Assembly (NCBI GenBank): GCA_963969595.1
Contig: OZ018413.1
Coordinates: forward strand, 17,039,711 to 17,103,710
Direction of reading: 5' to 3'
Length of the DNA stretch: 64,000 nucleotides
From: Neckera pumila
Taxonomy: Eukaryota > Streptophyta > Bryopsida > Hypnales > Neckeraceae
The notes under the pieces were generated by a model. It saw only the letters and a program-made list of their open reading frames with translations. It did not search any database and was not told where the DNA came from. Shown one piece after another: positions 1-12,439 of this stretch (the stretch's first letter is position 1; each line of letters begins with the position of its first letter). Both the position numbers and the translations under genes were made by a program.

Positions 1-128
1 TTATCATATGTTCTCAAGTCACCATACTACAAGATCCTACAGTTACATGTGTAAAAAAAAAGGTACTTCTACTAAAAATGGCAGTTTTTGAGCGTTTCGG
101 TGAGAACATAATCATGGAACTTTAGGGG
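1..128. repeat. Right end of a piggyBac-type (TTAA) MITE, truncated by the window edge
   Basis: The segment ends in ACTTTAGGGG followed by TTAG, a one-base variant of TTAA. Read in reverse it matches the first 130 bases of the element at 38378, including the CCCCTAAAG terminus and the nearby tract with GCTCCAAAACTGCC. No coding potential is seen. The other end lies outside the window. Confidence 0.6.
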
Positions 129-133
129 TTAGT

Positions 134-1697
134 TCACTCGTAGATACCTTGGGAGAGAGCTCAGTTATAATCACATAGATGTGACTGGTCGCATTGACAT
201 CAATTGTTTCATAAATTTAATTGCACATATGAGCTAGCCCATCCCCCACCACTCAAAGTCAAAAGCATGGCAGACTATTATAATTAATGGTAAGATGTAA
301 GAATGGCAGTTTCGATATTGAGGGTTCTTGCATTGGGGGGGAGCAAACAAGACCCCTCTAACGTTGGTTAACAATGTTATGGAATTTGGTGTTGTATTTC
401 TTTTGTACTATTCTTAGTTAAACCTTCCTCTAACACCCCTAGTACAAATTTGGGAGAACTTTGCGATTAATTCTATTGTAGTAAAAAATCTATAGAATAT
501 TTGGAAATCTATGGCACATTTGTTCTTTTTTCTTAGCTTCAATGTAATTGTTGGTCTTGTAAGATTGAGCATTAATACATCTTTAATGGGACTTTCTATA
601 ATTACACTTCAATATACGGTTTCATCCACACTTCCCATTTTTTAGCAGATCCAAGCTCATTTACTATATATGTCAAGTAAATTTATAGCTAATGGTCTAA
701 TTACAATTCATAAAACGTCTTATTTAGAATGTTGGACATAAATCCATTATATGCATAATCATGTAAAAGAATCCAACTAAGTATAGTATTAGAAAGTGAT
801 TTGAAAGGTTGATACAATGAAAAATAGAAAGTACTTGTTTTTATATTAAGCAATCATTCTTTTCTAGATGAAACACAACTAAAATTTAACAAATATCTTT
901 ATCTAGCTACAATCTTTCTAAAGCAATATAGGCAAAATAGAATTGCTTAAATAATTTCATAACAATTTTGATAAAAATTGTTAAAAATACGAGATAGTAT
1001 CATATAACTTCACTAGAATTATTTACTATAAATAAACTTTTGGAGCAACCATATAAAAAATAAAATATCAATAAAAAATGACTAGATTTGGGTCAAGCCT
1101 AGCTCTCTTTGTTGTCCAACAATCTCTAGCATATTCTCAAAAACTACCATATGCCTTGGCTATTTTATTTAGAAGAGAGAAGCAATTAGAGTATCGTTAA
1201 AAAGTAAATTTGGTTGTTTTTTGTACAGCAATTGGGAGGCATGACATCCATCATTTAACTCCCACAAGATACTCACATGTCATTTGATGACATGGGCCAA
1301 AATTTTCATAGATGTTTTAACCCTCATAGATATGGTGGAGACCATGTATTCAAATTTGTATTTTATTCTTAGAATACAAATTATATACTATAATATGGCA
1401 AAAAATGTATTATTGGATTGAAAATTCAACAACTAACATCTTTCATTTAGGGGTCATTTTAATTTCTAAACCTTGCCATGTTCAAATATTGCATTGAACA
1501 TATAGAATAAGTATGTGGTTATTTTGCAATTTTCAAACATTTAGAAGGTGCAATAATTATCTAAAATTAGAAGTGTTGATGTCATTGGATTTGGCTCATC
1601 ATGAATATAAACTTTTATTAGTGTTGTATACATCAATTTATGCATCTTGTGTATCTAATACAAAAATGTAATGTTGCAATCCAAATTGGGCTTCTCA
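134..1697. other. AT-rich non-coding stretch
   Basis: There is no open frame of useful length on either strand, no recognised repeat end and no RNA gene that I can identify. The composition is AT-rich with many short A/T runs. Confidence 0.6.
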
Positions 1698-1937
1698 AAC
1701 CTTTAATCCTTTAGCACCTAAATCATTTTTTGAATTTTTACATGTTTTTGCTTACCTCTTTATAAATATACATTATTTACCTCAATTTCATCAAATTCAT
1801 CATACAAAATTTGTGGTTTCTAAAAAGTCAAGCATTGATTTGGATGAATGAAATGTTTTGTGGTAAAAAAATAACTATTTAGAACCTTTCTATTCATTGT
1901 TAAAAAATAGAATGCTGGAGCGCTAAGGGATCAAGGG
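1698..1937. repeat. Possible small TTAA-type MITE
   Basis: The left end (AACCTTTAATCCTTTAGCACC region) and the reverse complement of the right end (GCGCTAAGGGATCAAGGGTTAA region) can be aligned over about 20 bases with several mismatches. The right end is flanked by TTAA at 1938-1941; the left flank is mutated. It may be an old member of the piggyBac-type MITEs, but the pairing is weak. Confidence 0.3.
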
Positions 1938-2261
1938 TTAAAGAATCACTCACTTTTTTTGCAGAGAGAGGGATGCATAATATTGTATAACCAGATAATG
2001 GTCTTCCCCATGTTGAGAAGATATCATGCTTTGTTGGATACCTGGGAGGGATTTATTAGTTAATTCAAGGATTCAGTCTATGATTTTTTTTGAACAATTT
2101 TTTGTTAAAAAACAATAATTTTTTTGGGAGGAGGGAATATTTTGCGATATATTCTTCTTCTTCAATGGATGAAATTTCTAATTTTCTACCAAATCTTGGA
2201 ATGGAATTGCTCTATTTTGGATGAATATATACTCTTTCAATGAATAAATGGCTCTCCATCC

Positions 2262-2553
2262 ATCCATTGCAAGTTTCACCCATTTCCATGGATATAAATA
2301 GCTTTGTCATTCTAGTAAAGATTTCTTTCTGCATTGTCCAAAATAAAGGAAAAACACACATTCAATTGGAGTTGGCTGAGGAATCCTACAAGACAGTTTT
2401 TCATCCATACATTGCAAGCTTCATCCATTGTTATGGATATAAGTAGCTTTGTTTCTCCATTAATGATCCCTTTCTACACTGCCTGAAATAAATGAAAAAG
2501 CAACAACTAAATTGGAGTTGGCTGAGGAGTCATATAAGACAATTTTTTTCACA
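2262..2553 (+). repeat. Imperfect tandem duplication, two copies of 145 bp
   Basis: Both copies contain ATTGCAAG(T/C)TTCA (2266 and 2411) and GAGTTGGCTGAGGA (2370 and 2515), each pair exactly 145 bases apart, with matching sequence between. Short open frames here are by-products of the repeat and show no domain. Confidence 0.7.
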
Positions 2554-2559
2554 AGAAGG

Positions 2560-3279
2560 GGTTCTCATTAGAGAAAATTTCAACCCACGGGAGGGCCTCC
2601 AAGCATTTGTGGCAATGTGCAATAAGAGAAGAAATATGCCCAAAAAGCAGTCAAGAATTTGTAAGGTGAGCAGCCATCGTGTATGCCCCGTCCAACTTCC
2701 GATTTTCTTAATATGAAAATAAAAAAATAAAATCCCTAGAATTGCACATTTGCCAAAAGTCAAATGGCCCTCCATAGGGTCCAAATTTCCTGAAATGTTT
2801 TGTAAGCTGCAAATTGGGACCCCTGCCTCATTGGTAAACAATGTTAAATATATAAGACAGCCCAACCTCGCCAATTACGGCCTGGGTCCAGAACAAATTA
2901 AGTTTACACTAAATTTTCCTCAGCTAGCACTAGGAAGAAGCCATTACACTCCAGCATGCATGGTCGCCATCAAACCCAGCGTGCCTACCCCCGCTCAAGT
3001 GGGGTTGGGGTTTAACTTTTAACGTTTGGAGGAACTTTCTGGACTTCGCGTGCTACAGGCTCAAGCCATGACTGAGGCAACTGGAGTTACAGTTATTGAA
3101 TGCTCCGAGGGAGGCGGTGGACTACTTCTTTTCTTTTTCTTTTTTATAACAAATGGAGACCATTGTATTAAAAGAACCAGAGTAACCGCCAAGCGCGGTG
3201 GACAACTTCAACGAAGGAGATCCGTGGGAGCTGGCGGCAAATTTACTTAACCAGCAGCACCGCCCAGAAACTCCGACAG
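2560..3279. other. Non-coding interval
   Basis: There is no supported gene. A short tract near 2770 (GGCCCTCCATAGGGTCCA) resembles one near 38340 (GGCCCTCCGCAGGGTCCA), so part of the interval is probably dispersed repeat. Confidence 0.4.
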
Positions 3280-3834
3280 TACACTACAGTGGCCTACCCA
3301 AAAGATAGTGATGGCAGTTTGGAAAATCAGTTTTCTTTGCATAATGTAAAACAAAATTGACATTTTTTGTTTTGCATAATTAACTTTGATATCTTCTGCA
3401 ATCCCAATCAACCATACCAAATTTCAGTTTTGAAAAACTAAAACTCCATTTTTGGTGAATTTTTAAATTGATTTTTGTTGTTTTACATGAAAATTCATTG
3501 AAGAATATTGGTGATGAATTTTTTTACATCAATTGCGGAGATATGCGGGAAACCTCCATACGCACATCTTTTCTTCAACAAGCATCTCCAAAAAAAAATT
3601 CACAACTCCCTCTAAAAAGATTTCCGTTTTGGCAAAATTTTGCCCCTAGTTTGAAAACAAATAACTCTTTATTGTAATTAGATTTTTTCAATTTCCCTTC
3701 TTGATATACCTGCCTTGGTAGCTGAAAGCGTGATGGTACAATTTGTTTGCAAAAACCTAATTTCAATAATGAGGTATTTCTCTTCAAAGCTGAAGGTGAA
3801 ATCAAGTATCTTTGTGGTAGGCCACTGTACAGTA
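3280..3834. repeat. Foldback element, family shared with 17859-18549
   Basis: The left end (TACACTACAGTGGCCTACC) pairs with the right end (GGTAGGCCACTGTACAGTA), and the complementarity extends inward to AAAGATA/TATCTTTG. The interior is closely similar to the element at 17859: both hold GTGATGGCAGTTT, AACTCCATTTTTGGTGAA and TTCAACAAGCATCTCC in the same order. It has no transposase and is probably a non-autonomous DNA element. Confidence 0.65.
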
Positions 3835-3985
3835 GTGGTTCCAGTGAATTGTTTGGATCATTTGGGAGAAGCAATAGCCAGTTATTTCTTCTATACTCAT
3901 GTGGTACTTGCGTCATACTTCGTGAGATCTATATCAAAATTAGGTAATACCTATGTGAAATGTAGCTATTGGTCTTAAAAAACTA

Positions 3986-4232
3986 CACTGAATAGGGAAA
4001 TTAGATTGCCCACACTAATTTCTTGACATTCTACACAATATCAATATTACAACTATTGTAGAAGGATGCAGTGATGTGGGAAACATGTGTGTTGCATGGG
4101 TTGGTGTATTGATTTGTGGCTTGGGATTAGAAAATAGTTTATGCCTCCATTTGGACAAGCTATGAGTCATGAAGTAACTTTTTGGGGATAAAGCAACCTA
4201 ATTGTCAAGGCAACTTCATTTCACTATTTGTG
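3986..4232. repeat. TA-flanked MITE (Tc1/mariner type), 247 bp
   Basis: The left end CACTGAATAGGGAAATTAGA pairs imperfectly with the right end, whose last bases are CATTTCACTATTTGTG. TA dinucleotides sit directly outside both ends (3984-3985 and 4233-4234). The terminal sequence belongs to the family best seen at 10974-11076. Confidence 0.65.
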
Positions 4233-4810
4233 TAGCTATTTTGACCCAAAAAAATGAAAATTTCTTTCACACAGAATAGCCAACGTCTTTTGTTGTAGAC
4301 AATTGGCAAAAAATCATGTAAAAAAACCTGAATGGGTGGTTCATAGCTTCCTATAGCCTAAAAAACACTCCAAGCCTTTTTTTTAATTCTGTAAATTGTC
4401 CTTAAACCATCAAATTATAACTTGAGCTATTTTTCACTTATTGACAAATTGAAATCACAAATTTGAAAAATAAATAAATTATAATTTTGAGTTTTTTTTG
4501 AAATTCATGTGAAAATTAAATGTTTGGATTTAAAATAATAAATAAGAGTTGCTAAAATCCTTATATGAAATCAACCAAAATAGTTGGTTAATCCTTGAGA
4601 GTCTTGATATATGTTGTGTGCATTATGAATGTCTCCAAGAACAATGACAACACTGGAAGAAGTCCTTTTAGAAAATTCACTTCACTTGGATGTACTTCAT
4701 CCCATTTCATTCAATTTCAAGAATCAAGAACTCTTTAAAATATTCATCATCCATCCATTCACTGTACACTTGCTCTCGTTTGGCATATTATTAAAGGACG
4801 CTTTACATCT

Positions 4811-5050
4811 GTCCAAAATAGTGAAATTAGGTTGCCTTATTCTAAAAAAGTTATTCTAGCAGCCATCCAAATCAACCAATATTTCTACAAAATTAACACT
4901 TCCACTTGTACACATAGAGGTGCATGAGTCCCAATTACAACAATACTTAATACAAATGTAGTGTATTCTTGTGGAGAAACAAGAAATATTTATATAGTAT
5001 AGAATGTTGAGAAATTAGTGAGCGGCAACCTAATTTCACAATAATTTTGC
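4811..5050. repeat. Diverged member of the GTGAAATTAGGTTGCC MITE family
   Basis: CCAAAATAGTGAAATTAGGT near 4813 is mirrored by GGCAACCTAATTTCACAATA near 5024. The terminal bases have drifted and a TA duplication is no longer clear, so the outer limits are approximate. Confidence 0.55.
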
Positions 5051-5460
5051 ATAGAAGCCATGCCAATTCTCCTTGAAGTTCTCAATTACACAATTTAACT
5101 TTTTCTCCAATCACAAGTGAAGATTATGGACCTCTTCCTTGACAAATTGGGCAGCTTGCAGGTGTAAGACGTCCCTAGTGGCCTAGTTAGAATCATGCTG
5201 AGATGCTTTTTGGGTAATGGTGACCGTGCCTTACAAGTACACTGACTCTGTCACTTCTGGTATAACTCCTAATCATTTCGGTTCGGTAATGTCACAAACC
5301 CACAGTAACTTAACTTACCCAGCACCCCGCAAGTAAATTCAAGACTGCCCTCGCTGACTGACAACGAAATTGAGTCATGGGAGTGTCAGTGGTGACTCAG
5401 CGTAGTGACTCAAGGTAGAGTGAGCAAGCTCATCCGATGAAATCAGTAATGAGGTCTCTA

Positions 5461-6357
5461 CACAAAACAGTGAAATTAGGTTGTGCCGGCCAGGGAGAAC
5501 TGACCCCTGTATTGCCCCGAGTTTTACCCTTGCAGAAAACACTGAAATTCTGTATTTGTCACATTTGATAAAATTTGCAGTTTTTGAATTCATATTTGCA
5601 ACCAGAGACCCCGAATTAGTTAGGAGGCATGAAGAAATATAAAATTTAAGCGGCACAAAATAGGGGGTAGTTTTTTTCATTTACCCTTTGACGGGGTAAC
5701 AGAGGGGGTTCAGTCCTCTTTTGGTAGTTGTCCCAAACTAATTTCTCGTCAATCCACATTATATACATATTTACTAGTACTATCCAATGATGTATTCAAT
5801 TGAGAGTCATGTGTATGACATAACGTAGGAGGCTGTAAAACTGAGCATGCATTAAGAATGGACCCTATAAATGGCTGTGAAATGGACATGAGCTGGTTCT
5901 GAATTTGACTAGTATAGTCATTGAATGAATTAAGGAAAAAACTATTATTAATTGCAAGAGCCAATATTCTATTTGCTTTCCCCATTTTAATTTAGAATTG
6001 CAAGTGAATTGTTTACAAAAGACCTAGGCTCACAAATAGGGACCTACAACCCAACTTGTTTGAAAAGTCATAAGTAATTCAAAAATGCTCCAAAAAATAC
6101 AAAACCACTTGTGTTAGTTTCCTCATCAATTTCTCTTTGTCTGAAAAATGAGCTAAAAATATTCCCATCCAAGGAAATACATGAAAAAGGCAGACCAGCC
6201 CTTAGATGCTCCATTTCTGAAACCTCCTACCTTAGATTGGTGCACGAGTTCAACGCCCAGTTCAAAGAGTTGCATGCACCTCTATGTGGACAAGCATTGA
6301 TTTATGAGGTGATTTATCTGAGGTAAGGTGGTTGGGCAACCTAATTTCACTATTGTG
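5461..6357. repeat. Paired ends of the GTGAAATTAGGTTGCC family, about 0.9 kb apart
   Basis: The left end CACAAAACAGTGAAATTAGG begins right after TA at 5459-5460. The right end CAACCTAATTTCACTATTGT finishes with GTG at 6357, followed by TA at 6358-6359. These may bound one larger element or be two unrelated remnants. A further internal match (CAAACTAATTTCTCGTC near 5735) suggests a nested copy. No open frame inside looks like a transposase. Confidence 0.45.
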
Positions 6358-6716
6358 TAATTACTAACTGAACCTTTTTTTCCCCTAGGGATGAAGCTTC
6401 CGGGTACGCTGCCGGAGTGGTCTCTGTCCTGGTGAAGGCCAAGGCAGCGCCGTGTCCTTTCACCGACCACGCGTCACGCAGTCAAGTTAGTGCGATGGAG
6501 ATGGACCGTATCCCGGGAATCCAGACCGACTCCTGTCAGTTTGACTGGATTAGTAGCATATACAGTATTCGCCTTTCAATACCTACGCCCACGATACCTT
6601 GGACCGTTTGGGCAAGCCTAGGTCTTATTATCAGCCAATATGAAGATGACACGTGGTATGTCACGGAAATAAATAAATGATTTGTTACCAAACATGGGTA
6701 TGAAAGTGCCAAACCA

Positions 6717-7319
6717 TACTATGGAACTATGCTCAGTCGATTATCCACCATATATCAGGTTCTCAATCTACCTTGGGGCCTCACATTGGATTTGATGCCA
6801 TTCAATGTATCTTTGGTTCTACGAATCCAGACCGATTCACTAGTTTCCGAACTATTTGGTCTTTACTTAGAGGCTCCTCTTTATGGCTCATTTGGATTGC
6901 CTGCAACAACACTGTCTTCTCAAGGAGCACCTGGCCCCCAAGTCTACTACAAAATAAATTATGGAATGTCCTTCTGGATTCAGGCAGGGCAGCTCAACTC
7001 AAGGCCCAAATTAATTCCCGGCAACACCCTTAACAACACGATATCATTTGGTCCAAGTTTGATAGTATTTGGCTCCAATATCTTGTGTTAGCTTTTTGGA
7101 GTGGATCGACCATTGTTTGGAGTAGGAAGGGACCTATCATTTGTTCTTTCACTTAGCTCTTTTGGTTCTTGTTCCTTCATTTGTTTTTCCTTTTTTTTTT
7201 TTTTTTTTTTTTCTGTTCTGCTCTTATCTCTTCATTTGCCAGCCTCGGCTTGGCTGTTGTTCTCTGGTTTTTTTAATGCAATGGTACTTTCCATTTGTTA
7301 AAATTTTAAAAAAAAAAAA
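6717..7319 (+). mobile_element. 5'-truncated LINE (non-LTR retrotransposon), ORF2 C-terminal fragment plus tail
   Basis: A perfect 10-base target duplication, TGCCAAACCA, lies at 6707-6716 and 7320-7329, and the insert ends in a run of 12 A (7308-7319). The frame starting near 6773 reads through WSLLRGSSLWLIWIACNNTVF, which resembles the C-terminal zf-RVT/RNase-H-distal part of plant L1-type ORF2. After one stop at about 7031-7033 it continues in frame with DSIWLQYLVLAFWSGS. A T-rich tract and a short 3' tail follow. The copy is a dead fragment of about 0.6 kb. Its tail matches the smaller fragment at 17559-17735. Confidence 0.85.
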
Positions 7320-7614
7320 TGCCAAACCAAGTCCGACTCATCACATGGGTTGGATCTCCACTACGACATTCGTATATACTTCAGTACTGCGTTGAATAAT
7401 AACGAGTATGGTATGTCAACGGATACGGTGTCCGATTGGCTACTGTAGTTGTCTAGTGGGAAGTGGTACTGGCCCACGCTACTGACGCATCCCAGGAGAT
7501 AAGAGGTACGGACCGACTATTGAAGGTCCATCCTAATTTAGATCGGAACCACTGGAAGGTAACTGCACCCATACCCGATCATTCAAGCGATTTTGAAACA
7601 AATCATAAACAGTA

Positions 7615-8212
7615 CTCCCTCCGTCCCAAAATGATCTTCCGGTTCCCCTTAATATTTTGTCCCAAAATGATCTTCCTGTTGCATGTTCCATAAACTAATT
7701 TTGAATTGTTTGCTAATATTAACAACAATCCGCAATCTGCTTGATTTTATGCTGTACATGCTATTTATTGAAAGCACACTCCAAAAACAATGTGGCTAAC
7801 CATCTGAAAATGGTAAGATGTGACCTTCCTAGCTTCTTCTTAGCAATAGGCGCCTAAGACTTGGACCAATTACATCAAATCAAGACATGCTTGATTTCCA
7901 AAGTTTATGGGTGTACAGATAAGCCCATCAGATATTGCAGAACCATCAATGACTGTATGAAATCTTGTGGTGATGCATGGAATTTGTATTGCAAATCGGT
8001 GGTTAGCGGTGTTCCCTCAGAATGCCTCCAAAATTCCTCTTTTTAATGTCCTATAACTTTAAGTTAAAAATTAATTCAAAACTCAAATTTATAGGACAAT
8101 AAGAGATCATCGAGTTTTATTTATACCTCAAAACGGAATTTAAAAATATTGATTTTTACTCTTAATCCGGGACATTTTGTCAAACAAGAAGATCATTTTG
8201 GGACGGAGGGAG
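7615..8212. mobile_element. Stowaway MITE (Tc1/mariner superfamily), 598 bp
   Basis: The ends CTCCCTCCGTCCCAAAATGA and its complement GATCATTTTGGGACGGAGGG + AG form a terminal inverted repeat of about 23 bases, flanked by TA at 7613-7614 and 8213-8214. CTCCCTCCGT is the hallmark terminus of plant Stowaway elements. A second copy of CCCAAAATGATCTTCC lies just inside the left end (about 7661). There is no coding capacity, so it would depend on a mariner-like transposase elsewhere. Confidence 0.9.
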
Positions 8213-8214
8213 TA

Positions 8215-9393
8215 TGAAGCAATGCAAATTTTTCCCAAGTAGGAAGATAGGAAATATGGAGATTGTAATTTTTTGGTAATTTTATTCCCATAACTGAAAT
8301 TACTGTGATTTTTAGAAGCCAAAAAGTAGGCCAAACCCATACCCATTGTTTAGAGTCTTTCACTTCCGATCAATCAAGAGACTACTTTTCCACTCACTAC
8401 TTTCCACATACTTTATAACACTTTAGGACATGTGTCATAACATTCTTAGTTCCAAAATTGAAAAGGAGAAAAAAATGCATTCCTATCCGGCTTTGGTTGT
8501 AAGCCTTTTCCAGCTTTGGTTGCAAATACATGCATGCTATAGGTCAGGTTTCAGACCCTGGTTGGATATAGGTGCAGTTACCTTAGTGTACCCTATGCCG
8601 TTGCCATAGTCAAAATAACAGTAAAAGCAATTTTCTAATCTTTTCAATTAAAAAAAAACTTTGAAATTCAATAACTTTTGCATAAAATAATCCAAAATAA
8701 CATAACTTTCACACTGTAGGTTCAAACGTCACGAATCAAAGCTCTCGACGAGCATTCTGACGGTACCAAGGAAGTTTTTGGGGGACGTACAGTCCAGGAG
8801 ATTTCAATAGAACAAACAAACAAAACTAACAACCTATCTTAAAGGTATGGATTACTAAAAAGCAAAGTTGTAGACTTGTAGCCATTAACCCTTAGTGAAT
8901 CAAGGTTTGTTTTATACAAGTAAAATAGGAAGTGTATGTTCTGCCTATGCTCTAAGAATTGCTCCTAGAATTATACCATGAATCGTCACTATAGGAATGA
9001 AAAATGGCTTACTGATGAATTGGTGCCAATTTGGAATTTCCATTGTTCAATTTTAGGAGTGGTTGGAGATTGAGTTTGATTTGGAAGTAGACAAAATTTT
9101 AGTGTATATAATGTGGAGTTATAAGTGTTGGGAGACTTTGTGTCATCCTAAGCAATTACATGCACCATGTTGTAACAATTTAAGGTTAGCACACCTTCAT
9201 TTTTGGACTCCATTTGCACCATTGAAGGACAAGTGTTCTGACATTCAGTCATGGTTGTACCTATAGACTCAAATAACTCTAAAAATTATGAATCAAATTG
9301 TGATGGATGTATTTCACCCTCTCTTCTTTCTCTCAAAAAATTTGTTAGAAAATGCTTTGATCAACATAGAAGACACCCTAAGCCAAAATGCTC
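8215..9393. other. Non-coding interval
   Basis: No gene is supported. TTAACCCTTAGTGAATC at 8885 looks like the left end of another TTAA-type element, but I cannot find its partner. Confidence 0.4.
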
Positions 9394-9397
9394 TTAA

Positions 9398-10324
9398 CCC
9401 CTAATATCCCATTGTCCTCTAGGGAGACAAAATGGATTTTGAGCAGGCTATTACGGCTTCAATACTCATCATTATTTTTTGAAATTTTTTTGTGAAGATA
9501 GAATTATACATTAGCTTTATGGGAATATAATTTTTATTTCAATTGGTGTCCGGGAGCAAAAGTTATGGCACAAAAGGTCCTTTTTTTTCGGTCCAGTGGG
9601 CAAAAATCTTCTCACACAAAAAAATTTAAAGAAAAATTAAAAATTATTTTCTTATAGATTGTATTTTTATCTATATGGGAAGCTTTGATTCATTCCTTTT
9701 AGATTCGTTATGTGAAAGTTATGGACAATCTTATTTTTTGGGCAATTAGAACATCTTCTTGAAAAAATAACTTGTAGGACTCATTTCTGAATGCAATTTT
9801 TACAATTTTTCGAAAAAAATTGTTTGACAAGGCTGAGTTTGCTTGCTAAAACAATCTCACCATTGGGATTATAGTGTTTTAATCCCATCTTAGACGTATT
9901 GACGATTTAGTTTTTCTTTCAATCTTGGACCTATTTCTACTTAATAAGTTTTTAAAGAATGAAAATCAAGTGTATTTTTTTTTAATTTTTTTTATCCTAG
10001 ATTCTCAACTCAATTATTCAACATAAAAAAAAATTAAATTAAAAGTCTATAGTGCAATTTGTTTTACAAATGGTGGTCAAAGTCATTTGAAATTGCAAGT
10101 CAGTGTTAAAAAAATCAAAATTTTCCAACTTTGAACACTCATATCTTCTAATCTATACGGTCAAACTTTATGAAATTTTGACCACATGATCTGAAATAAG
10201 TTAAGTACAAGACTCTATGGTTAGATTCTAAAAAAAATCACTTTTTCTCTTTTCTTATATGAATGCAGTAGAACTGGCAATTTTGAGTCGTTTTTGACAG
10301 AAAAATGCCTTAGGACTTTAGGGG
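9398..10324. repeat. piggyBac-type (TTAA) MITE, 927 bp
   Basis: The element starts CCCCTAATATCCC after TTAA (9394-9397) and ends GGACTTTAGGGG before TTAA (10325-10328). It is homologous along its whole length, in inverted orientation, to 37145-38063; for example the tract CACAAAAGGTCC at 9571 matches GGACCTTTTGTG at 37883. It encodes nothing recognisable. Confidence 0.8.
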
Positions 10325-10973
10325 TTAAATCAGCAGTTTTTGCACCTCCTAGTCTCCTACCTCATATGCGGATAGCAACACTTTACCATTCAATCAGCAC
10401 CCGGCGGCACGGCCAACCGGTCAAGTTCGACAGATTCTCACACAAGAGAAAAAGAAAGCATCAGTCAGTCCACTACCGTATTTTAATGTAGGCTTTAGCC
10501 CCATCCATCGCCCGCCATCATTTCACAGAATGATTCTGCTTTCACCTTGTCACTTGCTTGTGCATTTCTGGAAGAATCCAATCTCAAAGGCCTGGAATCT
10601 TAGTCCTCCAAAACAAAGACCCAATGGCCAGGATCTCTTTGCAAGACTTATCCTCAAACCCTATTTCATAGGATACAAAGCCTGTACCGATATTATTGTC
10701 CCGGCAGTTGCAACTGTACACGGCTGAAGATACCTACTGTACTGCAGGGGAATCTCTCAGGGTGTCAACCGGGTATATCATGGGCCACATAGTTGTGGCG
10801 GCTGTACCCAGGCGTCGATACCTGCATAAAATTAGAGCGGGCATCATCATTTGGGGGGATCGTTTGATCGTCTCTCCGGGTATGGCGGGTCTAGGAGTCA
10901 ATGGTGACTGCGCAGATTCTTTGTCGAATTGAATGCGGTGCTCGAGAGTCAAGCAGGCTAAATTGCGCTTGTA

Positions 10974-11076
10974 CACAAAATAGTGAAATTAGGTTGCCCC
11001 ACATTAATTTCTCATATCTAACACTTTCAGACATGGTCAACCATAGTGTGGGGCAACCTAATTTCACTGTTTTGTG
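10974..11076. repeat. Short TA-flanked MITE, 103 bp, clearest member of its family
   Basis: The left end CACAAAATAGTGAAATTAGG + TTGCCCCACA is mirrored by the right end with one mismatch (T/C at base 8) over about 30 bases. The two ends leave only about 40 bases of interior. TA lies at 10972-10973 and 11077-11078. The structure fits a Tc1/mariner-superfamily MITE with a terminal sequence different from Stowaway. Confidence 0.8.
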
Positions 11077-11079
11077 TAC

Positions 11080-12430
11080 AGTATGTTTCTAACTTATCCA
11101 GTATCCAGTGATATGTTAGTTAGTCTCGTGGGAAAATCAATCCTCCTGACGCGTCCATTGTTTTTTTCACTTCCGTGTACCATTTTTTTAGGTTTGTAAG
11201 TGTTTGTTGACAGAAATAAATTCTCTGTACTCTTCACGCGCGGGGGACGGAGTGCGGCAGCCACTTGTGCACTGAGCCGCACTTGCTGCGAATGAGCTTT
11301 GGCAGTTGATATATGTCCGGGCCGCATTATTTGCTTCCGCACGCTGTGCGTATCAGTCACGTTGGCTATAACTTAATTTTAATTCTTGTGTTTGTGGCAT
11401 TTACCAGCTGCCTGGCAATGTGGCGAATAAGTTACGTGGGAGAGTGATCGAACATTTTGTCTTTAATTGACCCTGCGCATCGACGAATTGTTGTCATATA
11501 TAAAGGTGAGAGATATTTCCCCTGTAACGAAATGCACACAAATGGCCGGAGCTACACGTGATAAGAAAAAAAATACCGAAGCACGTGATTTGTGGATTTT
11601 GATTTGGAAGCTCCGAGCGTGTGCTTATAATTTTTCGGTGTTAATTGCGAATCGGTCTCCAAATTTCGTCTCCACCATTGCTCTTTGGTGAGCAGCGTCC
11701 GTCAGTCGATTTGTGACTTGCTGCGCATGTTTCTTGCTCGTTGTACACAGTTTGAACCGATCCGGTGAAGCTCCACAAGTATATGCTGTAAATTAGCGGC
11801 TAAAGATCTTCGTGATGGTATGAGACTATGAGATGGAGAATTAGGGGCGTGTTTACACGTTTACAATTGTTGGGTAACTTTGGATCTGCTCAGGTACTGG
11901 AGACCAGAATGCGGCTGATCGCGGCTGTCCTATGGACAGTATTAGTAATAACCTTAAGCCATTCTTGCTATGCTAGAATAATGTGTAAATTTGGCCGCTT
12001 AACCGAGTAATGACGGACTGGTAACCGTGTAGAGACAGTGCAGAACTGACCTAAAGCCGTGGGGTAGGAGATAATCGAATTCCTAAAGTGTTCAGCGCAA
12101 CAGTAAGACTAACGAAGTGTGCTCTTACAAAATCACGTATCCTGAGATGCCAAAACCATGAGAAATGATGAAAGTGTTGCAATCTCATCAAATGGTGGCG
12201 GAATTCCAGAGAAGGCACCAGTATTTTTGAAGCAGGGCAGGTTCACAAGAATCGTCAAAAAAAAATATCTTTGAATGGCACGGGATTTCAGAACAGCAAT
12301 TTAGAAAGGTCGACAGCAAATCAGTAGTTTCATGAAAGAAGATGAACCATTTGGAGGAGAATTATGCCGAAGTCTACCTTGCATTCCGTTTGCAGAGGTT
12401 GAACTCAAAAAAGTGAACAGTTGCTAACAC
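11080..12430. other. Non-coding interval
   Basis: No gene is supported. Base composition is more balanced than in the first 10 kb and CpG is more frequent (for example ACGCGCGGGGGACGG near 11236). Short open frames on both strands show no domain. It could be the 3' side of the piggyBac element, but no CCCTATA terminus is found here. Confidence 0.35.
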
Positions 12431-12439
12431 TTGCGATTC

